A stretch of 64,000 bases of DNA, taken from Immersiella caudata. Its lineage: Eukaryota; Ascomycota; Sordariomycetes; Sordariales; Lasiosphaeriaceae. Below the pieces are notes generated by a model. It did no database searches and was not told the origin of the DNA. It worked only from the letters and a program-made list of their open reading frames with translations. Location: assembly GCA_030512335.1 (NCBI GenBank), contig JAULSU010000003.1:2914001-2978000 (forward strand). The letters are read 5' to 3'. Of the stretch, positions 47,011 through 59,229 are shown in pieces (positions within the stretch are counted from its first letter, which is position 1; every line of letters starts with the position of its first letter). A program made the translations under genes and the position numbers.

Positions 47011-47773
47011 TCAAGGCGTGTGAGGAGTATGCGGTTCTGGGATTGGGAAAAATGTCTGTCGCGCAACCTGCAGCACGTTAGCTCAAGTCACGGCCGTCAA
47101 CTGCTCCTCGGGGTAGACTTACTGCCCAAACACCCGCCACAGATGCCACGATGCCTCCGGAAATCATCATAGGCCGCAAGCCCCTGGTGCTCTTGAAGAT
47201 GATTCCGCTGAGGGCACCCGCCACGATTGTGTTGGTGGCATCGTGCTTTCCTCTAACATAACCAATGTACGAGTTGACCATGTTGTAGACAATGGCGACG
47301 ACACCGGCTGAGTTGCCGAGGAAAGGACCGCGGCGTGTCACGGCGTTGAGCACCGAGTTCAGCCGCAGCTTCGGCGGCTGGCCGTTTGAACTCCTCAATC
47401 CCTCCTGCAGGCCCCAAGCACCTCCCAGTGTCAGGCCTGTCAAGTAGGTAACGCCCGTTCCGTAGCAAAGATCGTCGGTGAAGCCTCGCGATGGAAGCAC
47501 GGATTGTGAGCCGGGGAGGTCCGAGAGAGTCGAATCCTCGAGCGAGATGTAATCCAGCGTCCCCTTGTCCAGACCAGCGAGGGGGTGTAATTGAGTCGGG
47601 TCGGCAAATGTGGAGGGACCGAGGAAGGCATCTACGCCTTGAGCGGTGGAGGGATCGAAGGGTGAGGGCGAGGCGTGGGAGTGGTCGGGCGCTGTCGGCG
47701 CATTCGAGGAAGAGCTGGATGACGGTGCTTGGGACGAGGACTTGCGTCCCATCAGCGTGTCGAAAATAGTCAT
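47011..47773 (-). CDS. tim23: Mitochondrial import inner membrane translocase subunit Tim23
   Basis: Channel-forming core of the TIM23 presequence translocase in the mitochondrial inner membrane; partners Tim17, Tim50 and Tim44. 235 residues in two exons, 47773-47123 and 47067-47011, intron 55 bp. The hydrophilic Ser/Pro-rich N-terminus faces the intermembrane space (MTIFDTLMGRK, then DYISLEDSTLSDLPGSQSV). The C-terminal half has four hydrophobic helices of the Tim17/22/23 family with glycine motifs: GTGVTYLTGLTLGGAWG, RRGPFLGNSAGVVAIVYNM, DATNTIVAGALSGIIFKST and MMISGGIVASVAGVWAV. The terminal exon adds 18 residues ending in a proline/histidine tail. It is divergent to the trm732 gene. Confidence 0.96.
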
Positions 47774-48547
47774 TTTGGGGAATTAAATCTGTTGAAGCTG
47801 GCGACGGCAAGCAGAAAGAAAGAAGAACGCAATGCAGGGCCAGATAGGAGGCTGCCGGGGGCGTCGCTGGGTTTGGTGAGGGTGGTATCGCAGGTGAGAT
47901 GTGGTCGGCTCACAACTGCCCTGACAGCAAGCAGGAGGTCAACGTCAAAAAAAAAATTTACAGCACGCGTCCGGCTGGTCCGTGCGGAAGAGCTTGCAAC
48001 CGCATGTCACGACGAAAGCCAGGAGGCCAATCTGATGCAATTGCATTTACCTTTGGCGTCTTTAAAGATCTTGTTTCTAGATCATTGTACTTAATACTTG
48101 CACATTTCGTGTTTCCTAGAAGAACTGTCGGTGTTCCTGTGGTAGATACATTCGAAGCGTGTGAGTACTGGGTTGCGCTAACCGAAATAGGACGTGGTGA
48201 AGCTGCCCAAACTTCAAGGTGAGCATTGAGTACCTTCCCAAATTTCAGGTGCACAGTCAACTCAAACATCTCCACGGTATTTTGTAGTACAGTCGACAGT
48301 TACCACTTTTCTTCTTCAAGAGGGCTTATATTTGGCAGTATATCTCTTGCAAACACCCAAGATTGTTGACCGTGAAAAAGAACGAAAGATTCTTGCACTT
48401 TTTCTATTTTGAGTCACCATCAGAGATTTGAACCCCTCTAATGCCAGGGGTCAGTCAGTCCCCTCATGGGGACTCAAACACCAGCGATGATGCTCTCCTG
48501 GCCGGGGCTACAACTCGAGATTTTACAAACGCCAACACTATTACAAA
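47774..48547. promoter_or_regulatory. Divergent 774 bp region between tim23 and trm732
   Basis: Holds the promoters of both neighbours. It contains a hairpin with a tRNA B-box-like stretch on the minus strand at 48411-48475 (see separate entry). No protein gene. Confidence 0.45.
48411..48475 (-). repeat. Inverted repeat with tRNA-like B box
   Basis: GAGTCACC at the left edge pairs with GGGGACTC at the right edge (one mismatch), and AGTCCCC-TCAT-GGGGACT makes a perfect 7-bp hairpin at 48457-48474. The minus strand carries GGTTCAAATCTCTG, close to a RNA polymerase III B box. The rest does not fold as a full cloverleaf with a clear anticodon, so at most a decayed tRNA or SINE-like remnant. Confidence 0.3.
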
Positions 48548-51500
48548 ATGGCTGCTAACGCAGCCAGTCGGGTCCTGGTCTCAGTAAGTCGACCCCCTAA
48601 ACTTCTAGCAAATTCGGGCAGCACTAATTTTTGACAGAGTTGCCCAAGCATTGTTTGAGAAACTCCTTCGTGATGCCTCCCAATCTCGACAACATGAGAA
48701 CAGTGGGCAGGCTTGTGTCCGGCTATGCAGTTTCGTCCAACAGTGTTCCAAGTCAAGCGACGAAGCACTGAAGCAATGGGCATTCACCGAGGTCGTCTCT
48801 CTGAGACTTTTTTATTTCTACCTCGAGTGGTATGAGCATGATCCGCTTCGCGCCCTAAGGCTGGTACTGGACTTCTTGGCCGTATCTTCTAACCAAAACC
48901 CCTCCCCGAAGACTGGATACTCAGTGAAGGAGCACATCCTTGAGACCCTCGTCTCAATCATCACCCGGAAATATCCGCGCCTGTTGATCAAATCAGGTCT
49001 ACAATGTCTGGATCATCTGTTGACCAAGCGCGCCATTGGGCTTGATGACATTGCCCGCAAGTACAAAGAGCTAGAGCCCTCTGTCGCTGATGCGTCCAAC
49101 CTCTCGCTGTTCAAATCCCTTGTCTTCCACCTGTTCTCTTGGATGGAGCTTTCCTACATTAGCCCCCTGGCCGGTAAAGCTACTATCCATATCTTCCGAG
49201 GACTGGACGATCCTAAACTCCGGGAACAGGACTCTGGCTCACACGACTCCACGGTTGGGCTCTGGTTAAGCTGGATTCAAGACGGTTTAGCTCTTGGCCC
49301 TGGTATTCTGGACGATGTGAGGAACTACGTCCTGGTTCCTATCTTCAAGACGGATAAAGCATCATCCCTGGCATTGCTTCAGATCTTCAACAGGTCCGAA
49401 CCAATTAATACATCCGACTATGAAGCGTCGGATCAGGTATCCATGCTCCAGCTTGCAACGCTAGAACTCGGAAAGCGCTTTGGGCTGGTGGAAGAACCCG
49501 GTAAGGACAGACTATACCTCTGAAAGGCCACAGCTGACATAAACACCCAGTGAGCAGTGAAAACCTGCAAGATTCCAACATCATTGCTCTCCAAGAAAGC
49601 GCCTTAGACAGTTTTCTCTCCCATCCCTCAGTCTCCGTCCGCTCCAGCGCCTTCTCCCTCCTCGTCTCCTCCCAAGCCACCACCAAACCCTACTCTCAAA
49701 CCGCCTTCTCTCTCCTCCGCCGCCATCTCGCCCCCTTCCACACCGACTATGACGCCCGATTCCGCAACGAAGTCCTCGGCCTCTCCAAGAACCTCGTCCG
49801 TCGCGTCAAAAATGTCATCACCGTAGCCCAGCGCAGTCTGGCCTTTTCCGCCGAAGCCAACACATTCCCAAACCAACCCGCCCCCAAGAAGAAGTTCGGA
49901 CCTGAAGCGCAACTGAAAGACGGCGCTGAAGCCGCCGACGTCCTCTCCCACCACGAGGAGTTTCTCTCCTGGTATCTTAACTTCCTCAAGGGAGAACTCC
50001 TCCCCACCGCCTCCTACCAACGCCACGTCACAGCCCTAAAGGCGACCATCCTCACTGTCAAGCTTGGCAAGCACGCTGGCGCCGGCGACAAACTTGACGA
50101 GGATATCGCGAGGGTAGTCGCCTCAGACTCCTCGTGGATAAGACTCCTGCTAGATCTTATACTGGACCCCTTTGACGATGTTCGAGATGGGGCGTGCACC
50201 TTGCTTGCTTTAATTCCCCAGCATCTTCTTGGTGCTCAAGAGGAGGGAATTGATCTTCTCGAAACGCTGCGGCAATTTTGTGCGAGTGCCCAGGCACTGG
50301 CGAATAAAACGGGGAGAGCAGACCACGGTGATGGCGCTGCGAGATCGAAGGGGCTGTTGTGTAGGTGGTTGGAGACGAAAGAATTGAGGTTGCGAGTTGT
50401 TTCGGGGGCACTCGGGGAGCTAGAGGGGAAGATTGAGAGCGCTGAGCAGGATTTGGGTCGCGCGGTAGTTGAGAGGCCGGTGCATGGCAATTTTGCGGCT
50501 ATTAGGTGTGTTCCCCGTTGAGTAATCGTAGAATCAGGTGTCATTGGATGAGTGACTAACGGGCTACAGTTACATGTGGCAAGTTTTGGCCAGCGAGAAA
50601 TATGAGCCAGGGGAGCTCGAGAGGCTGGATGAAGTGTACCAAAAGGTGCTGAGCTGCTCAACGCGGATTTGGGCGGCGGTGAAGCATGTGCTTTGTGATG
50701 ATTCTCCGGAGGGTCATCTACCGGAGGAATTGGAGGAGGTCGAAGGGTTGGACACTAAGGACTTGCTGAGTTATAGCTTCCGCGCTGTTCACGAATCGAG
50801 GTATGTTGTGCGTGTTAAGGGGTACGGATTGATGCTGACGGAATCTTTAGCAACCTTCTTCGGCTTATGATGGGAACACTCCGGCTCGAAGCTGGACCTG
50901 GCGTGCCTTTCCCCCCACTTGACGTCTTTAGGGACGCTGGGTACTTGACCTTTGAGCAGCTGGCTTCTCTGAGGCATCGCGGTGCTTTCTCGACGGTGTC
51001 GCTTACTTTTTCAACGTGTTGTCAACTCACCCAGAGACTGCCGCATGTGTATGCGGATATAACTGGCTCGGAGGGCCTGCTTCGGGAGTGGTATCAGGTA
51101 TGCGGTTGAGACTTGGCAGTGGAGACAGTCAGGTAACTGATAACATCTAGGGAGCCCTCGTCTGCATCTCAACTCAAGCTTCAACCACCCGCCGTTCAGC
51201 AGGCATTCCGGACCTCATCTCTGCCGTCCTCTCCGCCAATTCTGAGACCCCATCTTTCGACGAGGCCTTCAGCACCCTCAGGGAGATCGCCGAGAAGCCT
51301 GCCCGTGTTGCTGAGACAGATGGGTCCAACCTACCACAGGTACACGCACTCAACTGTCTGAGAGGGGTCTTCCGGAGCTCGTACCTGAGCAAAAAAGCCG
51401 AAAACTACCTCGCCGAGAATTTGCAGCTTGCTGCCCACAGTTTGAGATCCGAAGTGTAAGTTTTCTCTGCAAGCCCATACCCGGACATACTCTGATCCTC

Positions 51501-53624
51501 CCAGATGGGCCATCCGGAACTGCGGCCTTCTTCTCCTCCGATCTCTTATCGACTGCCTACTTGGCACAGGCGAAAGCAAGGCAGCTATGGAGTCCGGATG
51601 GGATGGTACCTCGGTTCGCATTTCCTACAATAAATATCCCACGCTCCCAGGCGTCATCCTTGGCATCCTCCAGTCTGCAGTTGCCACCGGTACCGAAGTC
51701 TCCTCTTCAGCGGCGGAGGCTGTCTTCCCAGCCTTGGATATCATCCGGCGTGCAGGGCCCCCTGATGAGCACCGCGATGAGCTCAGGGGGTATATCGAGG
51801 AATACCTTGGGAGTAAGATATGGCACGTCAGAGAGATTGCTGCACGCACCCTCTGCTCATTCTTCCTTCGGGCAGATTGGGTGGCAGAGGCAGGGAGATT
51901 ACTGAAGGGTCACTCGAGGGATACAAATAGGCTTCACGGTGTGCTTTTGACCGCGAGGTTTGTGATGGAGAGGAAGCTTGACCTAGGATGGGATCCCAAT
52001 TCAGGTAAGGATTTGTTCTAGGGCGTGGCAAAGGTTCACTGACAGCGGTTCTAGATTCTGCGCCGTTGAAAGAATTGGTTGGTAAAATTTTTGAGGCTGT
52101 TGAAGATTTCCACAGCTGCCCGGATATACAGGCGGCATTCCTCGAGGTCATTAACCTTCTGTCTCGCCATGGGTTAAGAGAACTGTCTTCTTTCGGCGAC
52201 AATACCTCGGCTCCCATTAGATCATCCGCCCTGTTCGACATGGAAACGAACATCAAACTGGTGTCAAACTTCTCCGCTTCCAGTAATATTAGCTCCCTGC
52301 GGGCTCACCTTCTCGAAATTCTCAATCACGACGTCAACACGGCTTGCCGCGTGCTCGAGGCCCTCCCCTCCATCTGGCCCTCTTCTAACCTCAAAAAAGA
52401 AGAGCGCACTGGCATTTGCAGCCTTTATGCTGACATTTGCATCCGTGCTTCAGCGTCAGAGATTCGAAGCCAGGCGTTGTCAAACCTGGCAGCTCTCATG
52501 GACGAGCTTCTAGAGCGCTTGGAGGTTACAAGTCTGCCGGCAGCAGACGTCATCGAGAATGTGTGGATGAGCCTCCAGCAAGGAGACATCAACCCAACCC
52601 TCTCGTATGCTATCATCAGAGCAAGCGGGACTTTCATGGCAGCAGTGAGTGTCCAGGGTGCCGCGAGTCTAGGACCAAGACTACGGGCCTGGGGAGTCAT
52701 GATTGCCGACTCCCTGGATATCGACAATGTGAGTTCTACTATGCCGCTCACTATTGCAACGAAACTGACGGAACGCAGTCCTTCGACACCAGATACGCCG
52801 CCACCCTCTCCCTCAAGTCCTTCTTCCTCAACCACGTCAGCCACGAACAAGTCATTCATGACACATCCTACATTCCCTCCCTTTCGGCCCTTTACGATGC
52901 CCTAATCGACGACGACGACGAAGTCCGTGAGGTAGCCGCATCTGCTGCAGCCGGCATCCTAGAAACCTACCTCATCCCTCCCGTCGCCGCAGACCGTTTA
53001 GTTACATGGATGCACAAAATGTACGGAGCGGAAACCGAGTTCCAGCAATACGTAGTATACCGAGTCACCGGCCAACTTTCCCGCCTGGACGCCCCTGCCA
53101 ACTTCACCATCATCCCCGCAGAGGACCAAATCCTCAAGGCTATGGAATTCGACGACGCTTTGTTGTGGGTCTCCCCTTTCCGCTATATGGCTCCTGATGT
53201 GGTTATCCAAGGCTTTGTTCGATGACTTGGGCGTGACATGCGTTGCCTCTAAAAAGAAATCGCTGACGGATATTGCCACAGTGCGACAGAAGAACAAAAC
53301 CTATTCATTGATGAAATACGCGAAGCAGAGAGGTGGCGCAAGGTATTCAGCGGTACGCACGGCAAGGAGCTGGAAAAGTGGACGGAGGGTGGGCTTGCGT
53401 GTCTGATTAGACTTGCGGAGAAGGAGGATGGCGCGCTGGGATGGACTTCGGATCAGCATGCCTTTGCTGCGTGTGCGCGGGTGGTACTTTGTGCTGTGGC
53501 GATATCAGCGTTGGAGAAGGGGGAGGGAGCCCTTGAGGTAAGGAAGCTCCTTGTAGAGTTTGCGAAGGTTGGGAGGGAGAAGAGGGTTCATGGGGCCCTC
53601 TTGGAGATGGCCATGAAAGTGTAG
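48548..53624 (+). CDS. trm732: Trm732/THADA homologue (DUF2428), tRNA Nm32 methylation cofactor
   Basis: A HEAT-repeat protein of about 1500 residues, partner of Trm7/FTSJ1 for 2'-O-methylation of tRNA position 32. Exons 3-10 are clear: 49551-50505, 50570-50800, 50851-51097, 51151-51455, 51505-52004, 52055-52728, 52779-53164 and 53282-53624; every phase closes. Exon 2 ends at 49500 and is open from 48609. The DUF2428 core is visible as LASLRHRGAFSTVSLTF and WYQ | GALVCISTQASTTRRSAGIPDL, and the C-terminus has ALFATEEQNLFIDEIREAERW restored by the last splice. The start is unsettled: ATG 48548 with the best intron (48584-48637) enters exon 2 out of frame; a non-consensus acceptor at 48659 keeps frame but drops a few conserved-looking residues. 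Cytosolic. Confidence 0.88.
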
Positions 53625-56600
53625 GCCTAGAGATGAGAAGAGGCAATGGCAGGCTATCACAGATGATGCTATACAGTGGAATTCGTGTCTCGTCGTGACG
53701 GGCCCGGTAGTGAAGGATACTCGGGCAGCTCAGGGGTGTGTTTATCTTAAGTAAACCCTAACCCTAGTGAATATCGGCCCCGAGGGGTCTCTAGCCTCGG
53801 CTTTGAACCAGTGACGGTGCGGCGCCACGTCAACGGCTGCCTCCGACAGACTTGCAGCAGATCTGTGGCGTTCAGCCGGCACTGACAGCGACACCCTGCC
53901 CGGCTGTCTGTGCAGCGCATCGCATGAGGTGGGTAGTTTGCAATGCACGCCGTGTAAAAATTCTTTGATTCTTCAGGGGCTTGTCGATTCATCTGCTGGC
54001 GTCATCAATATGGGTCTTTTTAGGAACAGATCCGTCGAGGCCGCGTTTCCTTGCTGAAGCGAGCGGCGACCAGCACTGTATCTTCGGGCCTGCGCCACAC
54101 CGATCTACCCCTTGCTTCTTGGGTTCAGTTGGATCCCAGCTAACTGACTAGGTATCGAGCAAACGGTCGGCACTGGGGTCGGCACTGGGCCACGACGGAG
54201 GTCTCGGAGCGAGGGCCGACCGTTGCCGGTATGGGATGACGAGTCCCAGGGCGCTGTGGCGTTGGGCCACCAGTAGCCCTTTGGCTCTCCTGCGGGAAAA
54301 CACCGAATAGGCCCGCCCGCTGATGGCCGAGTTGAGGACTGAGACAATGATCACGATGGCGCGCATCGGGATGAGGCCCGCTGGGATGTGAGTCTCAAAG
54401 TTCCCTGCCTAGGTGTCGGTTCTGCCAAGTTGCTGGACAGCACCAGACTCCTTGATACAGATTTGCTCGGGGGGGTCATTTCCAAGCTTCTGCGATGCTG
54501 TTGTTGAGTGGTGTGTGTCATGCGATCAGGACAGCTGGGACGAGAAGGCTTCGCTCGCCCGTTTCCTAGTTTCAAAGACGCGTCTTCAAGGGGGGGCGAA
54601 TATCCGCAGAGACGCGTCGACAGGTGCTGTGAGGTTTGCGAGGTTGCTTCCCTCGAATGAGCAGTGTTCCTGTTTCTGCGGCCTCCGGTGTCTCCTGCAA
54701 CCGCAATTGGGCCTCACGGCCGACGACATCCGCCAGAGCCAAGTTAGAAGGGGGAAGTCCAGTGACTTTCCCCGTCACGAGATCGACGCCGCCATGCTCC
54801 TGCTGAGCTCTGCCGCTCCTGCCGGCGGAAAGAGACGGTATTCGCCTCACCTGGACCCGCCTGCGCTTTGCGCACTGGAAGGAGCAAAAATAGCAAGCCA
54901 CATTTACCCCGCCGCTGCGATGTCTGCCAGGCACTTCAAATCCCAGTGGCGTTTCTTGTAGTTGTTCCAGCCACCCCGATCCACGGAAAGCACGGTCCCT
55001 CGCCCTTCACCCCAAGGGCTTCACAAGGACGGATATGCTGGCGGAATCCGTATTCGCTGCCGACTCACCCATCTGTCTCCTCCCGTTTTGTCACAACTCG
55101 TTGTATTGTTTTCGATGGAGCGACACCTCCCCTTGGTTGGTACGCTCCCGTAACCGCATGGTGCAACATGCAAAACCGCAAGCGAAGAAACCCACTCAAA
55201 CTCGCGCCCGTCCACGATCAATTATCTGAGTCATCCTCCCACAACCACACACCCGCGGCTGCACTGACTGTACCGGACTCTACCACTCGGGGCGATGTCG
55301 GGGACGCAATATCCACGCATCCCGCGTGGTTGGGATCATTTCGAGGACAGCATGATGCCAGATAACCAGCTCTCGATGCCATGGAGCTTCTCGGACCGGA
55401 TTGGCTGACCGACTTGATGAGGGCCAGACTGCCAAACCTTCCCCAAACAGCGTCCGCTGCCAGGCACAGCCAGCCCGCTTCGGGACTTCCAATGATGGCG
55501 CTCCTGTGGTGGCCAGACGCGACAGCTCCAGGCGACGCGCGAACGCCGTTCCCCCCTCTTGGGATGGATGCCCACCCGTACCCACCATGACCTGACACCC
55601 ATCAACGGGCAGCCGTTCCTCGACGATAAGCCTTCACTCAGTCTGGCCCGCGAGCCTTCCACTTTGGGACCATGCCACAGGAACCTCTCACCTCTGGCCC
55701 ATGAATCTGCGACCTTGCAGTTGGGAAGAGGCCCTTCGAGCCATCTTGGTGGCATCCCATTTGTCGACATCTGGATTTTCTGGCCAATCAGAAGCTGTTT
55801 TTGGGTCTTTTTCAAAATGGAGGCCCGAGGGTGCTCAGGCCGGCAGCCAATGAGGCTCAAAAGCAGGGGTCTGACTTCACACACCTCTTTTGCTCACCTT
55901 CGCACTAGCCTGGGATGCTGTCAGTCTTGTCCTGACACGAGGTCATCTACAGGCTGGCGTTGGCCATTGGGCTCCCTGCTTTCCATGCGCTCCCCCATTG
56001 CCGTTGGGAACGCCCGGCTTTCCACACCCGTCAGCTCACTCTGGGCCGATCTTGGTTCTGGGTGTTCCCTTCCGGAACCTTTGGCCCCTGAACCTGGCAT
56101 TACCCCTCGCCCTGGTCAGTCAGAAGGGCACACCTTATTCGACGTTGGCGATGGCGCCGCGCGCAGAGGCAGATTCTGGCCCCAGCCAGGCTACACCAGC
56201 TTCCCCGCGGCCTTACTCAGTTGGGATGCTACTCCCGGCGCAAGCTTATGCGAGAGATCTCTTTGGGACCCTGGGCCGTCCTGGGATCCGGAGCCGTGGC
56301 GTTGCGCAGGATGAAGCGATCCTCACCCGCTCAGGGGACAGAGGCGGGATGGAGGGTAGGCGGATGTTTCGACAAACAGGCTCCAGCCTCCACTCGGCAG
56401 CCACTGAGATCCGCAAGACGGACGAGGGTTGCTCAGCAAGCGCGCTTGTTCTGTTTCAAGTTCAAGCGGGTGGAACGTCGCTTCTTGCGTCTAAGAGACG
56501 CAGCAGATCCGCCAGACGAACAAGGACTCGGCGGAGGTCTTCATCTCGCCAACTGCAGTTGTGGTTTGCTGAGAAGAACTTTGGTTGTGGTACAGTACGT

Positions 56601-59229
56601 ACTTTCCTGTTCTACTCGGCTTGCTAATTTGAGGTCATCATACCGGCAGCTGTCCCTCATAAAAGTCGACATGTTTCAGCCGTGGTGTGCGAGATTGCTG
56701 CGGCAAACCAATGTCGGTGTAATCTTGTGCTTGGATGAGGGCTTTTTGCGGGCCCCATGCATCCTTCCCCATAGACGATTCGGCCGCCAAACACACTCCC
56801 AGCCGTCTCTGGCCGATGGCATATGGGCCCGGAGCCAGGAGTGAGAGGCTGCAGGCGCGCAGAAATTACTTTCCGTGCTATCAGATTGTTGGGAGCCATG
56901 TCATTTATCTCGCATCGTAGGAGACCGCCTTGGATACCCTTCCGGGTATGTAGCAGGGCTTCCGCGACGAGCAGCTGGGCGTTGTGATATCTGACGGTCT
57001 GGGCAGCTCATAGCTCGCCACGAGCCGGTTGCAGGAGGGGTCGTATCGAGATGCCGCGGACGTTGCTGGCTTGGGTTCACACACCATATGCCGGCCTGGT
57101 CGATAGCCGCCCTTACCCGTGGGGCACCTAGTCAGGACTGCGTCTGCTGCTGCATCGTTTGGCAGTTTAATCTACAAGTGCATGACGCTGGGCACCTCAC
57201 CAGCGAAACAGGTCGGCTCTCTTCGTGTTTACACCGCTTGTGAGGTCAACAAAACACTATGACACCCCTCTGGTCGCATTCCCAGGGCCTTTGATGGCCG
57301 ATTTCGCAGGTAAGGCAGCGGCTCGTCAATCAGCGCAGTAGAATTGTATCAGAACTCAGAAAAGGTCGTATTGCGTATCCGAAGGTTTGTCTATGCTCCG
57401 GCAACGGAAGGCTCAATCCCAACCCTGCGCTGATAATATCCGAGTGTCAAAGCAGTAATACTACAGCTGCCGAGCATGCTACCATCTTGCCCGACCACAC
57501 CCTCGGAGAGCCTGACGTGTGCCATCCCTGTCTCTCTTGAATCGTTTTTTTTTAATTGAGTTTCGTTTATTTGATGCGCACTATGCTTGCTCCAGCGGCG
57601 TCATAGGGCTGTTTTCTTCGCTCGCAGACCGACGCGGGCAGGACTCGCCCCAAGCTCCCGCGCTCCCGTGCTTCCCGCGTGCCTGTGCCCTTGCTTTCTC
57701 AGCCTTTACTCGTAGCTTTTGGGACCAGGGGTAGTGGGCAGACCTCATTTTGCACGTCAACCACTCAACGGCGGAGGTGAAGCTCTGGTAGAATGCTGGG
57801 TCAGGGCGCCGCGCTGCGCTCATGGTGGGGCGAGATTTTGCAGGCGGGGTGGTGGATGCTTGCCCTGCCTTGGCGCACCTGCAAAACAGGGCAGCTCGGG
57901 CGGGCGCAAAGGAGAAGGCAAGCGACTTGGTTCCTCGACAAGACACGGCCTGGGTCGCTGCACTGACCATCTGCAGCTTTCAGCTCTGGTTGCCTGCAGC
58001 GTAGACCAGCAGCCCGCCCATTCGCCTCTCTTCGTCGGATTTTTTTGTCATTCAGCATTGTGCATATGCAGGCGAGGCACAGCCCCGCCGAGGTAGCTCT
58101 ACCTCAGCGGCGACAGCGATGGGCGAGTGAGGTGAAGGGAGGCAGGGCAAGATTTTGTTGTCCGTCTGTGGCCAGGAAAAGGTACGAAACATGAACGGCG
58201 CACCTTGCCTCGAGGTTTGGTTTCCAGATTGGTGGGTGTTTCTCTCTCAGGGCGTCGTCATTACGCTTACGGCTCCCTGTCGCCATGCTGTTCACCATGC
58301 CACTCGTGGGGAAGAAGAAGGAGAAGAACCTGCTGATCGCTGCATCCCGATCCTGATCGAGGAAGCCCGCCCCCCGTGTCCACGGGTGGGTGCCGCCGCT
58401 GGCAATTGGGCGACCAGGGGGAAGAGGAAAAAAAGTCACTTTCATGGGAGACTAGCACCATGGAATCTACCGGCCTTCGCAGACGACCGACGATGCAGCA
58501 ATCTACGATACTCTCCAGTAGAGTGCCTCCACCGATGGCGACATTTCGTGTCCGGGCTACGGGTTGCTCGTCTGGCGGACCTGTCGAGCCCTGGCGTTGG
58601 ATTTGCGCAGCAGCAGCAGAGCACCTACCAAGTCGGCATGGGCTCGGCCAGCAGGCGGGTCCATCTATGCTGCCTCTCGGTATCTAGGATTGGCACTGGC
58701 ACGGGGACCGCACCCCTCTGGACTGGATCGTTCGGCCTCTCCATTCCCCATGCGCCGCTGCAGGGTGGACTCTAGGTGCGGGTGGGAATGCCGCAGTGGA
58801 AGGCCCTCCCCCCTAGTCGTACCCAGCAGAGGAGTGTAAGTCGAAAATCCACTCCCCTTCCCCTCCTCCTCGACCTTGGGTCGGAGTGCGGTGGCCGGTA
58901 CGGCTATAACACCCCACAACCCTCTCACCACTCTTTACGAGATGCTCACCCTCCCTCTTCTTCCTCACGAGTGACTCGTCTACCATTCTCTTCTTCTCAT
59001 TTGCGGTTGCTGGCGTGCACGCTAATTCCCTTGTCTTGGGACCGCCCGGCTCCGTCACCTTGCTCACCTTGTTTCTTATTACTATTCGTTTCCCATCCCA
59101 TCTCTAGTCTGCCCCCTCCCGAGAGCGCTCCACCACGCCTTTCCCTGTTCCTGGCACGGCTGCTTGCTGTCGTTTGTTCCTTGTCCCCTCCCGGCCGGCA
59201 AAAGCAACATACACACACCACCAGACATA
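53625..59229. other. 5.6 kb region without a supportable gene
   Basis: Open frames (up to 251 codons at 55559-56314) occur on both strands in overlapping frames, lack domains and have proline/serine/arginine noise composition. A stretch of two telomere-like units (aaaccctaaccctag) sits at 53753-53767. The final 400 bp before 59230 is C/T-rich on the plus strand and is probably leader of the next gene. No tRNA, 5S or transposase seen. Confidence 0.5.
58850..59229 (+). promoter_or_regulatory. Pyrimidine-rich leader of the 59.2 kb gene
   Basis: Repeated CTCC, CTTCTTC and CCCTCCC tracts on the plus strand, ending in ACACACACCACC and ACATAATG at the start codon. Typical of an ascomycete promoter/leader; exact start not determined. 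Confidence 0.45.

Noticed and set aside
53753..53767. Interstitial telomere-like repeat (two CCCTAA-type units)
   Set aside because: Only about two units in a 64 kb window is compatible with chance; no subtelomeric genes or repeats nearby.
55559..56314. 251-codon frame in the 5.6 kb gap
   Set aside because: No domain, biased noise composition and equally open overlapping frame at 55890-56627.
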